Origin: Cyrtodaria siliqua | Lineage: Eukaryota > Mollusca > Bivalvia > Adapedonta > Hiatellidae | DNA: 64,000 bases | Direction: 5' to 3' | NCBI GenBank assembly: GCA_037043455.1 | Contig: JAWPHD010001151.1 | Coordinates: 124,001-188,000 of the forward strand | Part shown: positions 23,480 to 35,512 of the stretch, in pieces | How positions within the stretch are numbered: the first letter of the stretch is position 1 | Layout: each line of letters starts with the position of its first letter | Position numbers and translations under genes: made by a program | The notes under the pieces: generated by a model | The model's database searches: none | What the model saw: the letters and a program-made list of their open reading frames with translations, nothing else | Told to the model about the DNA's origin: nothing

Positions 23480-24185
23480 TAAATAAAACGTAATAAAATG
23501 TAGAGTTTTCAATGTTCTACAATAAGCTCAGATATATTACAGTTGCAATATCATCAACAATTAGTAATATGTATAAACATAATTTTATTTTTTAATAATA
23601 ATTATATAAGCTTATCCCCAACCGAAGCTTGAACTTTGAATAACGGACCTGATATTAGCCTGTGACACGTCTTGATGAAATACAAATTAATTAAAAAGGA
23701 GCAATCGCAAACACAAACATATCTATATGCATAACATAATTATGACCTTTGACCACAAATTAGGAATTAATTTATGTATGCAAGAGAGATACATAATAGC
23801 ACAAAGTAATTAAATGATCTCAAGTGATCTCAGTTGATTCCAAAATTAAAGACCGTACACTAAATTGCCTGTGTGCGTGCGTGCGTGCTTGCGTACGTGC
23901 GTGCGTTTATGTGTATTATTCTAAGTGTTATTGTCCTTCCGTCTTTTAACCAATGAGACATCCTAAAGGCACAGGCACAATACAGTCTGAACTGAAGAAA
24001 TTGAAGAAATTGCCTATATATGCATACTGTGTAGTACATTTTTACCCAATGTATAACCTTGACCTTTACAAGACAGATTTTAGTTCTTATTTACGGTTAC
24101 GATAATGTTTTACACATCATCGACATTCTTCCATGAAGCAGAATCATTAGAAAGCTGTATAAAACATGTAATAATATGACCTGAA
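23480..24185. other. Intron sequence without recognised feature
   Basis: No ORF or repeat family was recognised apart from a GTGC/GTGCGTGC microsatellite at 23873-23908. By position it lies in the intron between the two RRM exons. Confidence 0.6.
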
Positions 24186-24190
24186 CTTAC

Positions 24191-24514
24191 TTTCTTCTGT
24201 TTCAAATGTTATGTTCCCCACATCGTCGTCAATTTCTAAGCAAACAATATCTCCTCCACCAGACCTCTTGTTCCCAAAGTAGTAGGTCAAGGGATCCTCC
24301 GCTATGGTATCTGGTGGACCACGAACCTCAGTGGTATGGAGTGGCGCTTCCTCTGCTGGATCGGCACTGTAATCATCATCGTTTGCTTCTTCCCGAGTTC
24401 CGTCTGCTTCATCCTCTTTACACTCCGGAGTTTTGTTGTTTGGAATGTGCAGTCTGACGGTTATATGTTTCGTGTTGATCATATGATTCCCATTTGCTAC
24501 TAACCGTTGGGCAA
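24191..24514 (-). CDS. RRM-containing exon of a PARP14-like gene (upstream exon)
   Basis: This internal exon of 324 bases runs from acceptor TTCTACTGTAG|TT to donor GAAA|GTAAGT, phase 1 at both ends. It encodes an RRM tail (VAQRLVANGNHMINTKHITV), an acidic linker rich in E and D, and the next RRM start (TTEVRGPP, YYFGNKRSGGGD, GNITFETEE). It aligns along its length with the exon at 17333-17593, and the joined phase is compatible, so the two are probably consecutive exons separated by a 6.6-kb intron filled with transposons. Product: part of a multi-RRM protein of the PARP14 type, expected to bind RNA and act in antiviral ADP-ribosylation signalling. The acidic linker is longer than in the other exon. 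No further exons were recognised upstream. Confidence 0.75.
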
Positions 24515-25088
24515 CTACAGTAGAATCATACTTGTAACACACATATTGTTTTGTAAAAAAAAAACAAGATTGATAATGTATAAAATAAATGAGATTGTGT
24601 CAAACAATTTATAACCAATATCTGAAAATGTTCAATAGAAAACAAAGTACATATCTTAATGAATCTAGTGAAGCATGTCCTCTAGAGTAATGGCATAGTA
24701 ATGACATTATTGTATCTATCAATGGTTATTACTTTTGATTTTCGAGTTTTACTGGTATAATATACTAGGGCAGTTATATGATTCTTGTTTATATAACAAA
24801 CCCGCTAACACACAAATGAATATAATGGTAACACATCACTATCTGGAAAAAAAGTGTCATATTTTGAATCTTTGCAATATAGTTATTATTTAGAAGGGAT
24901 TGAATGATCGAACGGCATAATTAATCTGAAAAAGTAGTAATAGAATATGTGTTAACTCTGTAGTTTGTGTTTCGTTTTCCAATACACCAGCGTAAAACTA
25001 ATATTGTGAACAAGAACACTACAGGCGGGTGCAGACGCTTTTTTATATGTAAGGCAAATCAGAAAATGTTAATGCATATGAGTAAGAA

Positions 25089-25336
25089 TTGTTTGAATTG
25101 AATTGGATTATATATATAGTTTATGGCGACTTTCCAGCTTCCATTGGTGGAGGAAGACATCTCCGGGCAATTTTCTTGCACGGGCGAACACTTAGGTAGA
25201 ACCACCGACGTTCCGCAAGCCAGTTGGATAACTTCCTCACATACAGATTCTAGAACCACGAGGAATCGAACCCACAGCGGTGAGGGGCAAGTGATTTCAA
25301 GTCAGAGACTCTAACCACTCGGTGCACGGACACCCC
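25089..25336 (-). mobile_element. tRNA-derived SINE with 14-bp target duplication
   Basis: Read on the minus strand, the head has an A box (TGCACCGAGTGGTTAGAG) and B box (GGGTTCGATTCC). A body with a CTGGAAAGTCGCCATA run follows, ending in an AT-rich tail. It is flanked by perfect CATATGAGTAAGAA copies at 25075-25088 and 25337-25350, which suggests a recent insertion. 24515-25074 and 25351-26557 hold no recognised gene. Confidence 0.9.
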
Positions 25337-26557
25337 CATATGAGTAAGAAATTTGCTAGAATGTGTCTTAAAGGCCGGGGTCACACTATAAAAGCTGGGT
25401 ACACTGAAAAATGGCTACTATCACTGAACACTCTAAGCTGTCTACAAGCAAAGCACCAGTGGGGATTTTTTCAAAATGTTAATAGACCTACCCCACACAT
25501 TTTGTTGAAACTTGGCATAAATGTTCTTGAATGATTGATGAATATTCTTTGTGAATTTGAAAGCACTGTGACATTTGTGAGTGTTATATTCCAAAAATAT
25601 TTTTTGAAAACTGTTGTAAAATTCAAATTTTCCACCTCTGGTGATTGACAGTTGATGAAAGGTCATGACCTCTCTACCAGCCAACTGGAGTTGAGATGCT
25701 GGAGATTTTCATTCAGCTGACATATGGCGGGATTAAAATACTACTACAAATACTATAGTGTTTAGATGTACAGTACACTGACATCTTATGAAGTAACTTG
25801 CAGAAACATGACATTAGATATTATGAAAGTTATTATTTTTTCATAAATATTATGTGTACATATTTCTGTTTTAATCCACAGTTCCTTGTTCCAGGAGCTA
25901 CATAAATTATGTATTGAGATTGAGGTAATGGGTAATTGTCTCAAGTTGCTCTTTTGAAACTGCAAGTGTTTTTTTTTGTTCCTCAACAATGCAAAACAAT
26001 GCTTACATATTAACAAAAATTAAAAGAGATACCAAAAATAATTTTTGAAACTTAATAGTTTATTTCCTGATTAGACCCTGGTGAACACTTTATAAATGTA
26101 TACAAAAGAAATTCTATAAAAGTTTAGTTATTTGTGGGAAAAAAAAGTGTGATTATTTGTTTTACTGGAGTTAAATAGGGACACACTCCCAAGTTTATAA
26201 TTCCACTTATTGATAGGTAATAGATAATTGCCTAGAATGATTATCTCTTCATCTTTATATCTGATATACAGACTTCACCACACTGAAGTTTATTGCTCTA
26301 CCATACCACATGTGTTTATGTTTACAAACAGCACAAACTGACCAGTGGATAAGCCACTCCTACTGTGCCTAATTTGCTTAATGGCCTACCGTACGGTTAT
26401 TGAAGATTTTGAGATCCGGTCTTTAAAGGCAAATAAACCGTAACTGTTACCTGATATACGTAATATAAAAGAAAAAAGGTGCATACGTCATAGGTGCACC
26501 AAATCAACACATACATTCATCGTTCTACTAACAACAAAGTTACGCTTACTGCATTAC

Positions 26558-27487
26558 AAAGAAATATAAAAAGATCGGACAGGGAAAATAGCATTCAAGG
26601 AGGCCAGTCAACAACAAAACACAGAAAAAAACACGCAAACAGACAAACAAAAAGGCAAAAGTAATAATAAATGCAAACGACATCACAAACACAAAAAGGA
26701 TGACAATAGGGCTACCGCCTTGGAAAGGTCAGCGGCAAAAATTAGGCCACTGGGGGTTTAAACCGGTTCTAGGGTGCACCAAACCTCACACTTACCATAC
26801 TGTCATCCCATTAAAACAGGACAGTGTAAATAAAGAATCCCCGCCATGATCTAATCTCTAACCAACAAGGCAGCATCAATAGGCAATACAAGTAAAACAC
26901 AAATATGCTCGTGTAAAAATAAAACAAAAAAAAACAATAGCCTAGAAAGCCACAATGAAGGTACTCAATGACTTGCCAGAAGCCAGAGCAACAAGAGAAT
27001 ACACCATTAAGGGCACGACAAGAAAGATCATAGACAAACATCAAATGCCACCGTCCCAATGGGCTTTAGGTAGGCGTCGTCATAGGGTCCACAGCCTGTC
27101 CGGTCATCTTACAATTAAAGAGGAAAGCATAGTGGCGAACTATAAAAGGGTCCACCACCAAGCATGCAGTACGTTTCAAAATGATAGGGTCATAACCCCT
27201 TTTGATAAACTTTTTAACAAGTTTAACAAAGATAGTATGAAAGTGATCATGACCAAGAATCTTACGAAGTTTATAAATCACATCACCATATAAGTCAGGT
27301 TGTGATAGTCCTTGTCGCAGAAGAGTCCTTAAATTACTTTTATATTTGGAAAGAAGATCAGGGTTACAATAATAACATTTTGCAAAGGTTTTACAAAGTT
27401 TATGGTAACGGTAATCCTGATTGAGTAGCTTTTTAGTTATAATTAAAGTCCTCAACTCGAGTAAAAGCTCTTGAAAATCGAATAAGT
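26558..27487 (-). mobile_element. Retroelement copy A (5'-truncated, 3' end at 26558)
   Basis: It aligns with 54512-55511 (copy C) and 48254-48706 (copy B). All three begin on the plus strand at the same point, AAAGAAATATAAAAAGATCG, and end at different points. A shared 3' end with variable 5' truncation is typical of target-primed retroposition on the minus strand. The 3' part (26558-27065) is untranslated. Confidence 0.75.
27066..27455 (-). pseudogene. C-terminal part of a retroelement protein, copy A
   Basis: The frame encodes KLLNQDYRYHKLCKTF, SKYKSNLRTLLRQGL and FYGDVIYKLRKILGHDHFH, then a hydrophobic tail ending at the stop. It is about 85 percent identical to copy C at 55017-55511. 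These motifs resemble the tail of reverse-transcriptase proteins common in mollusc and cnidarian genomes, but I cannot name the clade and no catalytic motif lies in this part. The 5' end is missing, and the first residues (MRTLIIT) are frame-shifted relative to copy C. Confidence 0.65.
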
Positions 27488-27689
27488 CGGACGTATTATT
27501 AATGGCATCATATAAATATCTCTAAAACTAACATACCAATTCCACTTATCATGCATTAAGGTAAATATAAAATTTAAACAGAAAATGTACAGAACACAAT
27601 CCTACACAGCACATATTCAAAACAAACGACAAGTAAAGGAAAAATAGAAACAATGTATGAGATACCACAAGCATAAAATAGTGGATAAT

Positions 27690-28400
27690 AGGGTAACCGC
27701 CACCTTGGAACAGTTTGACAAAATAAATAAGAAAAAAAACGGATTAACCAATGAAACAAGTTTCAAAAAAGTCTGCCCCATTGGGATTTGAACCCATGAA
27801 CCAAGATATTTTATCCATTGGTTGATGAGAAGTTGTTTAAAGACTGTTCTATTTAAGTAACGGTGGCCATATTTATTGACGTATCGGGACGATTTATATT
27901 ATTCGGAGAGAGGATCACGCAATGATGCTTCCTGTGAAGTTTTGTCAAATTCTACCCAGCAGTTCATTTTAAAGATAGTTTCTAACGTCATTTTGTAAAA
28001 ACTGAGAGATGACCATGCAAGGATGCTTCCTATAAAGTTTCTTCAAATTCTACGAAGCAGTTCATAAGAAATCATTTAAAGGTTTTTCTATTTTTAGTAA
28101 CATTGTTGACGGATCGGGACGATTCATACAAATCTCAGAAAGGACCACGCAAGGATGTTTCCTATAATGTTTCCTCCAACATCTACCCAAATGTTCATGA
28201 GGAGAAGTCGTTTCAATATTTTTCTATCTTTATTATCGTTGGCCATATTTGTTTACGGATCTGGACAATTTGCATAAATTTAAGAGAGGACCATGCAAGG
28301 ATGTTTCCTTTGGAATTTCATCAATGTCCACCCAGCAGTTCATGACCAAAGTCGTTTAGATTTTTTTTATGTTTAGTGACGGTGTAACATTAAATTTTGA
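27690..28400 (+). repeat. Tandem repeats of about 150 bp with a start-region copy
   Basis: Three to four diverged units share GTAACGGnGGCCATATTT, GACGGATCGGGACGATT, GACCACGCAAGGATG and TCnACCCAGCAGTTCAT. The upstream stretch 27690-27840 matches 35560-35700, the start of the element at 35513. The B-box-like GGGATTTGAACCCATGAAC (27782) recurs at 35630. A further partial copy starting with TCGCTCTACTGGCTAAAG (28870) covers 28855-29110. 28401-28850 shows nothing recognised. Confidence 0.75.
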
Positions 28401-29339
28401 GCCCATTGAAAAATGACCCCAACGGCGGTCATATTTGTTGACAGATCGGGGACTCTGTTATGTACATGTCAATTTTTTAACGACAGTTAAACATAAGTTT
28501 TCGCTATATACGAAATAGTTCAAAACCTATTTTCTCAACTTCTTGAATCTGATTTCCAACAATATCGCGATACCTTTCCTATTTTTGAAAGATACTTTGT
28601 ATTAATCCAAAAAGGTATCCCTGGTCAATTGATGGGTCTAGATTCACAAAGCATTGATGAAAAATACGATAAAAATAGCTCTATCATTCTATTTGAATTA
28701 TGGCCTTTAACAACAACAATGCCTGATGGTCACAGTTAGCAGCCTAATAAACAACGATACTCATAAATAACTTAAGTATGCATCATTTTGATAACGTGAC
28801 ATCACTATATAAACTATCACAAACTATTTTTTTTTAAATAAAGTGGGGGTGGGGGTGTGCATGACAGCCTGTATCGCTCTACTGGCTAAAGAGGCCGTGG
28901 CAGTTTGAGAAAAATAAATAAGTAAAACAAATAATGATTAACATAACAAATGAAATAAGTTCCCGCAGAAGAGAGGATCATGCAAGGATGATGAAATTTC
29001 GACAAATTGTACCCAGCAGTTTACAAAAGGAAGTCGTTTAAGGAGTTTCTATTTTTAGTAACGGCGGCCCTATTTATTGGCGGATCGGGACAATTGTTAT
29101 AAAGTAGCTTATAAGCCAGAAATGTTTTGCCACCATCTCAGGTGGAAAATCCTTACTGGTACCATGTTATAGAATACATTGTGCAGAAACAAAAAATCCA
29201 TGATAGCAGTGCTAACAGGGTAGCTGTTTCCTGTTATTAGAGTTATCTCCCATTTTTAAATAAAAATCAGGTTTCTTTTTAAAAATCATTTTATCTGAAA
29301 CAATAAGTGCTAAAGATCTAATATTTTGCATATGGCGTA

Positions 29340-29800
29340 AGCTTTAATATGGTAGGCAATATAATTTATTAAAATGGCGACTCTGGGGTCATATTTGATC
29401 CCGCCCCAGGGGCCACATATTTACATAGAGTTATATAAGACAACATTTCTTTTTTAATCTTCCCTGAAACTACAAGAGCTAGACGTCTATTTCTTTGCGA
29501 GTAGTATAGGCATATGGTCCTCTACCAAATTTGTTAAAATTGTGACCCTGTGGATCATATTTGACACCACGGAGAGGTCACATATTTACATAGAGTTATG
29601 TAGAAACATCTTTAACAACAATCTTCTCTGGAACTACAAGAGCTCGACGTTTAATATTTTGCAATTCGCTATGGTTCCCTACCAAGTCTGTTCAAATGGT
29701 AACCCTGGGTTCAAGTTTGACCCGTTCCCGGGGTTCACAGTATTACATAGAGTTATATAAGAACGAATGTCTATAAAACTATTACTCACTTTTGTATTTT
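29340..29800 (+). repeat. Three tandem units of about 150 bp (CATAGAGTTATATAAG family)
   Basis: Units share a form of TTACATAGAGTTATATAAG, CTGAAACTACAAGAGCT and TTTGACCCCG. Related sequence recurs at 10470-10560 and 57400-57620. No gene. Confidence 0.7.
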
Positions 29801-29929
29801 AACTAATTTTCTTATTTTAAATATATTTTAAAATAGTTGTGTAATAAGTATTTTGTTTTGACCAATAGTTTGTAAACTAGATATTTTTTGTTTAAAATGT
29901 TACATCTTTTGAAAGCTATCCTCCCTTTA

Positions 29930-30257
29930 CAAGAAACTTTCGTTAAAACCGTTAGCGATAGTGTAATATGGGTTAAGTTGAATGGGGCATTGCTCATTTT
30001 AGAAGGATATTTGTTGTATGTCTTTGTTATAACATCCAAGTTGGAAGTAATCGTGCATATTTGAAGATCATGGAGTGTTTGATATTATAACAAATGATAT
30101 GATTTCCTTTGAAAATTTAACAACGCATAAATGTCACTTTATTATATGTGGTGACATAAACGCAAGAACAGCATCTCGAAATGATTTTGTTGAATTTGAC
30201 TTTTTACACATTGATGACTTACTCCCAGATGAATATATAGTTGACACGTTTTCTTAA
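29930..30257 (+). pseudogene. LINE endonuclease fragment
   Basis: The frames encode VSDSVIWVKL, then, after a stop, FDIITNDMISFENL, FIICGDINARTASRNDF and LPDEYIVD. GD.NAR in this setting is the catalytic core of the apurinic-type endonuclease of non-LTR retrotransposons. Only about 100 residues remain and there is at least one stop (near 30062). It lies on the opposite strand from the LINE at 30330 and is a separate insertion. Confidence 0.65.
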
Positions 30258-30560
30258 CGATAATCAGAAGAAAGCTTTTGTAATAAAATGGGAAAACTAT
30301 TGTAAGATTTCTGTGAAAGCACTGGATTGAATGAATGAATGAATGGTGTTTTACGGCACGTCGACACATAAATAGTCATATTATGCGCAGAAACCGACGA
30401 AAGATGAAGAAATTAAGTAGTAATTAAAAATTAAGGTAAATATATCAAGATAAAACTATTAAAAAATAAGGGATGATATAGTAGTAATATAAACCATATA
30501 TGTAAATCAACAAAAGCCCGTCAACAGGTATATAAACAAGTAAATATATATAAGAACACA

Positions 30561-30959
30561 TTATACTGATTTATATAGCCTGATTTCTTCGAGGAAATCT
30601 AAAACAAGACTAAAATCTATAGTATCGAATAACTCCTTCATAGTATTAACATTGTAGTACCTTTGACGCATAGGATCAAAGTCTACACATTCCAACAAGA
30701 TGTGTTTGACCGTTAACGGTGCAAAGCAGGGTATACATTCCGGTAATTGCTCACCTTGTAATAAATATGAATGAGTATAACGTGTATGCCCTATCCTGCA
30801 CCGGGCTAGGACAACTTCTCGACGAATGGGTCTACTAGAAGAACGCCATTCTCCAAGTAACGGTTTAAGGAGGTTGGCTGGGAAAGAACGTAGTGATGAG
30901 ATTTTTTTCAAATGCATATTTAAAGCTTCTTTGGTATAATTTAGATTCAAAATTATCAA
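30561..30959 (-). pseudogene. LINE C-terminal domain
   Basis: It encodes RREVVLARCRIGHTRYTHSY, then ECIPCFAPLTVKHILLEC, a CCHC-like knuckle (C..C...H....C), and ends FLEEIRLYKSV before the stop. This tail is characteristic of RNase H-bearing LINEs of molluscs and arthropods. It is the proper 3' end of the LINE whose RNase H lies at 32340; the two are separated by the inserted repeat. Confidence 0.8.
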
Positions 30960-31058
30960 AAAAAGGCTAGGTCACCACACTTTTTTGCCCACTAGACGTC
31001 ATTGAAGAAGGCACATATTTCTAACTTCAAAATTTCACTAAAAAGAGGAAAAATATAA

Positions 31059-31993
31059 CATTACGTTTATTGAAAAACAACAATTAATTTTCGATTGCAT
31101 ATATACATATCTTTCAAACCATACAAAAACAATTGTAATCCTTATCCGTCTTTTTACTTTAAAAAGCAAACATATATGGACCGTACCCCACCCACTTTTG
31201 TTTTTACCGAAAAATTAATTTAAGATAAAAAATTATGTTCTAATGATCAACTTTTTTTAAAACTTGTATATGTCAAGGTCCTATGCCATTTCTTTCAAAA
31301 CAAGTATATAGGTCACCAGGCTTCTAATGATTTTTTATTAAAAATTCTTTAAATTACACCCATTTTGGAGTTATTTTGACATTTTCAATGTAAAATACTG
31401 TATACACAATATTGACATGGAGATCGAAAATAAAATTAGCTCAGTATCTACTTTATATATGTATTCCACTACTGAAAAACAAAAAACTGATTTATTCTAT
31501 AGCAAAAGGATAAATTGTTTTCATAACATTACGTTTATTGAAAAACAACAATTAATTTTCGATTGCATATATACATATCTTTCAAATCATACAAAAACAG
31601 TTATAATCCTCATTCGTCTTTTTACTTTAAAAAGCAAACATATATGGACCGTACCCCATCCACTTTTGTTTTTACCGAAAAATTAATTCAAGATAAAACA
31701 TTATGTTCCAATGATCAACTTTTTTTAAAACTTGTATATGTCAAGGTCCTATGACATTTCTTTCAAAACAAGTAACAAAATATATAGGTCACCAGGCTTC
31801 TTATGATTTTTTATTAAAAATTCTTTAAATTACACCCATTTTGGAGTTATTTTGACATTTACAATATAAAATACTGTACACACAATATTGACTTGGAGAT
31901 CGAAAATAAAATTAGCTCAGTATCTACTTTTATATATGTATTCCACTACTGAAAAACAAAAATCTGATTTATTCTATAGCAAAAGGATAAATT
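31059..31993 (+). repeat. Two tandem 467-bp units inserted in the LINE
   Basis: AACATTACGTTTATTG begins at 31059 and again at 31526. The two units match closely along their whole length and share TATATGGACCGTACCCCA and GTCACCAGGCTTCTnATGAT. They are AT-rich and non-coding. The small ORFs at 31417-31754 are repeat translations. Confidence 0.9.
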
Positions 31994-32339
31994 CTACTCA
32001 GAGCTACCCATACCCCCTATTTTGTTGACAACAAAAAATGAACACAAATGACGGAAAAAATATGAAAAAAGAAATTTGCTTAAAATTTTGTATGTTACCA
32101 TCTTAAATCCTACATTATATCCATATCTACTAGAATGCAAAAAATGAAACAATTCTGTGGTCAAATAAAACTATGATTTAAAAAATAAAATGTTTAGACT
32201 TGAAGATGTCAAAACTTGCCCAGCCAACATCCTTAATTGAATAGATTGTTAACTGACAAATCCCAAGCGGCTTGCCAAGAGTTACAAATAAATGTATTAA
32301 TACAACTTTTAAAATCAATATAAGGTAATTTAGCATAAG

Positions 32340-32760
32340 ATATATGTAAACCTTATGCTGCCTTAGCAGCACTATCACTTCTATCATTACTGCATATTCC
32401 TACATGGCTTGGAAGCCAGCAGAAAATAATAACATTATCAACTATAAGAGATTTGTACTTTTCTAAAAGCTGAAGCACAACTGGGTTATCATGTTTCATA
32501 CTACCCAGTGCTTGAAGATATGAAAGGGAATCAGAAAAGATTACAAAATGGTCATCATCAAATTCCTGAATATAATTTAAGGCAAATTCAATTGCCTTAA
32601 GTTCAGCTGAAAAGATAGAGGCCTTGTCAGGCAGGCGGGCGGCTCTTTATGCTGTGTTTGTGAACAACAGCTGCTGCACCAACCTTATCTCCATCTTTAG
32701 AACCATCTGCGTATATATGTTGAACGTTACTGTATTTCGATTTAATTTCATTAAATTTGC
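32340..32760 (-). pseudogene. LINE RNase H domain
   Basis: The frame shows IYADGSKDGDKVGAAAVV (first D), FSAELKAIEFAL (E), FVIFSDSLSYLQAL (D) and CSNDRSDSAAKAA (D), so all four metal-binding acids of RNase H remain. A frameshift at about 32640 separates the first D from the E. A stop follows SAAKAA at about 32357. Confidence 0.8.
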
Positions 32761-32989
32761 TTTGAAAGAGAGTAGAGTCTGTACTGGATTTGTTACTATT
32801 ACAAAGATCAAAACTAATTGTTGGTGTTTCCAATGTCCACGGTGGAATTTGTGGTACATTGTACTTGGCAATCAAATTTAGGTCGATTTCAGTGTCTCTT
32901 AATTTTGGTTTAATACGAAGACCAAATGGTCGAATGGCCTTCGGTTTTCGATCAACATACAGACTTTCGGCTGGTGATATATGAAAGGC

Positions 32990-34080
32990 ACCTAAGGCGA
33001 GTAGTAATCCTTGATTATGTATAGGATCGAGCATATGCAAGTATGACTTGCGAGTCGATCCATATACTATTGAGCCGTAGTCCAGCTTGGATTTGATAAG
33101 AGATCTATAAAGTTGTAAAAGTACTTTACGATCTGCTCCCCAATTAGTGTTTGCAATAACTTTAAGTAAATTAAGAGCTTTAAGGCACTTGGCCTTCAAG
33201 TATTTAAGATGTGGTATAAACGTTAATTTACGGTCGAAAATAAGACCAAGGAATTGATGATGTTTACGTAGTTGACAAAAGTGCATACAATTAGTTTTAG
33301 ATTTAGAAAATTTAAAACCATTTTCATCCGACCAGGTCTGAAGTTTATTCAGACATTGTTGAAGTTGTCTCTCAGTAGTGTTCATGTTTTTGCACGATAA
33401 CATATAACAAAGTCGTCAACATATAGAGAGCAATCCACACCAGGATTGATGCATTTAACTATACTGTTAATTTTTATATTAAAAAGGGTCACAGAGAGTA
33501 TGCTGCCCTGTGGCACACCCATCTTCTGTTCATGAATGTCAGAGAGGGTTGAACCCATTCGGACACGAAATTGTCTATCATCGAATAAATTCTCTATAAA
33601 AATTGGTAATCGGCCTCTAAGACCAAGGTCATAAAGATCATTCATGATACCGTACTTCCATGCAGTATCATAAGCTTTCTCCAAGTAAAAAAATAGAGCG
33701 ACTAGATGTTCTTTCTTAACGAAAGCTTCCCTAATAAATTATTCAAATCGAATGAGATTGTCTGTTGTGCCTCGTTGGCGCTGGAATCCACTTTGATACT
33801 TTTTATCAGCTTGTTGGGTTCCAGGTACCAAACGAGTCTTTCTTTCGTTCCATGGTCTTACATATACAACTCGTTAAAGCAATAGGGCGATAATTTATTG
33901 GGTCCGTATGATCCTTTCCAGGTTTGGGGACTGGAATAACGATTGCTTCCCGCCAAGAATCGGGGAAGTTTCCTGTCACCCAGACCTTATTAAATATATC
34001 AAGAAGTGTAGAGAGACAGGTTTCAGGTAAATGTCTTAATAATTGATAATGGATATCATCAGGACCTGAGGAGTTGTCCT
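32990..34080 (-). pseudogene. LINE reverse transcriptase domain
   Basis: In order it encodes GPDDIHYQLLRHLPE, ANW-region equivalent DSWREAIVIPVPKPGKDH, NYRPIALTS, then after a frameshift near 33850 GFQRQRGTTDNL, a stop near 33740, EKAYDTAWKYGIM, GVPQGSILSVTLF, LYVDDFVICY (the YVDD active site, near 33410), SDENGFKFSKSKT and FLGLIFDRKLTF. These are RT motifs 1 to 9 of LINEs. Catalytic aspartates in YVDD are present. The frames break again at about 33390. Degraded but clearly recognisable. Confidence 0.85.
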
Positions 34081-34170
34081 TTCTGTAATTAGTTGTAGCC
34101 CCTTTTTAATACAAAACACGTTGAGATATATCTGGAATATTACGTGGAATTAGGTTTATATAATAGGGAA

Positions 34171-35345
34171 GTATAGGCACTTGTTTTATTATGCGTTTCT
34201 TGTTCGTTTCAATATATATTGGATCAGGAGAAAACATGACTTTCCCCAAGAGAATAAATAAAGTTAAATGATTGTTTAGCCTCGAACTTCTCTACAAGCG
34301 CTCTACATTCATAATAACAGGTATAAACTCTAAAACATACCTTTCTAAAAACATATATGCCCGATAATTTTATTTATTGTGACCTTCATTTCTTGTTTAC
34401 ATTTCATGTGTTCACATATTTCAGCCGTTGCTTGTTGCTTATTTTCAATTCCGATCGGTCAGTTAAAGCTGGGCTGCATTTAATGTGTATATAGTTCACG
34501 GAACATTTCAACTTACAAGTATATTGGTATCCTAAGAATACGCGCGGTGGAACTTTTGGTAACATAAAAGTGAGTTCAGGTTTCCTAATGTTTGTCGGTA
34601 TCAAAGTTGTACAAATAACGTCAATGAGAGCAATGTGGCCCCTCCTCGGGGTGTTCACGCGCTTGTTACATGTGCTTTTCATATGCTTTTCATATGCTTT
34701 TATATAGTTTCATTGGGACATTCTAAAAAATATTTTCCTCAGACATTCTGGGCCAATTACATTTATACTTAAAATGATGCATCAGTCAAATGTGAACAGT
34801 GAAACAACTGTGGTTTCATGTTTTCACATAGAAACATATTGGTTAAACTGTAATTTTAATACATCTGCTTATCAGAAAAAACTTTGAATAAACTCCATCC
34901 ACTCAAAAAAATATATTTTGACACAAATAAAAATCGATATACTGTGAAACATTAATATTCGTGGGGAATTAAATTTCGCGTATTTCGTGGTTGACCCATG
35001 TATGTATTAATGTCCAAAAGTTTAATAATTTGTACGAAAACAGCTTTAAATTAGTAACCAATATCCATAATGTACAGTACTGTATTGCAGATTTGGACTC
35101 ATGATTTTGTCAATAATATTTGAACCCAGGTTGTTTGTTGTCAGAAGAAAATTGATGTTAAACCTTTCACTCATGCATATGCCATCGAAGCCTTAAATAG
35201 TAATACCTCTCGGTATCTGGATAATATATTAAACATTGACAAGGGTCTATTTTCTACTATGATAATCAATATACACACTAAAGGACTTTTCTCAATTGAA
35301 AATGAAAACCTAATGAGCACAGTTTATGGCAATAGAGGCCATACC
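34171..35345. other. No recognised gene
   Basis: AT-rich sequence. One minus-strand ORF of 92 codons (34404-34682) has no recognisable motif and no splice or start context that would support it. TATGCTTTTCATATGCTTT is a short local repeat at 34680-34703. Confidence 0.5.
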
Positions 35346-35349
35346 GTTA

Positions 35350-35512
35350 ATTATCCTTAATTAGATGGGGATGTTCCCAAAGCAACATCTTATGGGGTAT
35401 ATTAACTTCTTTTTTTTAAAAGCTTGTTGTGGAGTTGAAGACTTTAATATTCGTAACATTTGCACACCTAAAAACAAGTTATTCTATCAGTGCTACCGGT
35501 ACCATGAATTTC
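35350..35512 (+). pseudogene. Fragment of the retroelement A/B/C protein on the plus strand
   Basis: The translation reads GMFPKQHLMGYINFFF, GVEDFNIRNIC and FYQCYRYHEFLG, which matches GMFPEQLLYVSQLIRF, RVEDFNIRNLC and NQGYRYNKLR of copy C. The match is broken by small shifts and stops where the next element begins. Confidence 0.7.

Larger units (their letters stand above)
30330..34170 (-). mobile_element. Decayed non-LTR retrotransposon (LINE) with RNase H domain
   Basis: Read on the minus strand it holds reverse transcriptase (about 34080-32990), RNase H (32740-32340), then an unrelated insertion of about 1 kb (near 31000-32150), then the conserved C-terminus (30959-30561), and a 3' end with a CATT repeat (30329-30346). 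Upstream of 34170 no endonuclease is found, so it is 5'-truncated. The RT plus RNase H order places it in the I/Jockey-type LINEs; a finer name is not justified from this copy. Frameshifts and stops mark it as inactive. Confidence 0.82.

Noticed and set aside
25123..25314. 63-codon plus-strand ORF
   Set aside because: It is the antisense of the SINE at 25089-25336.
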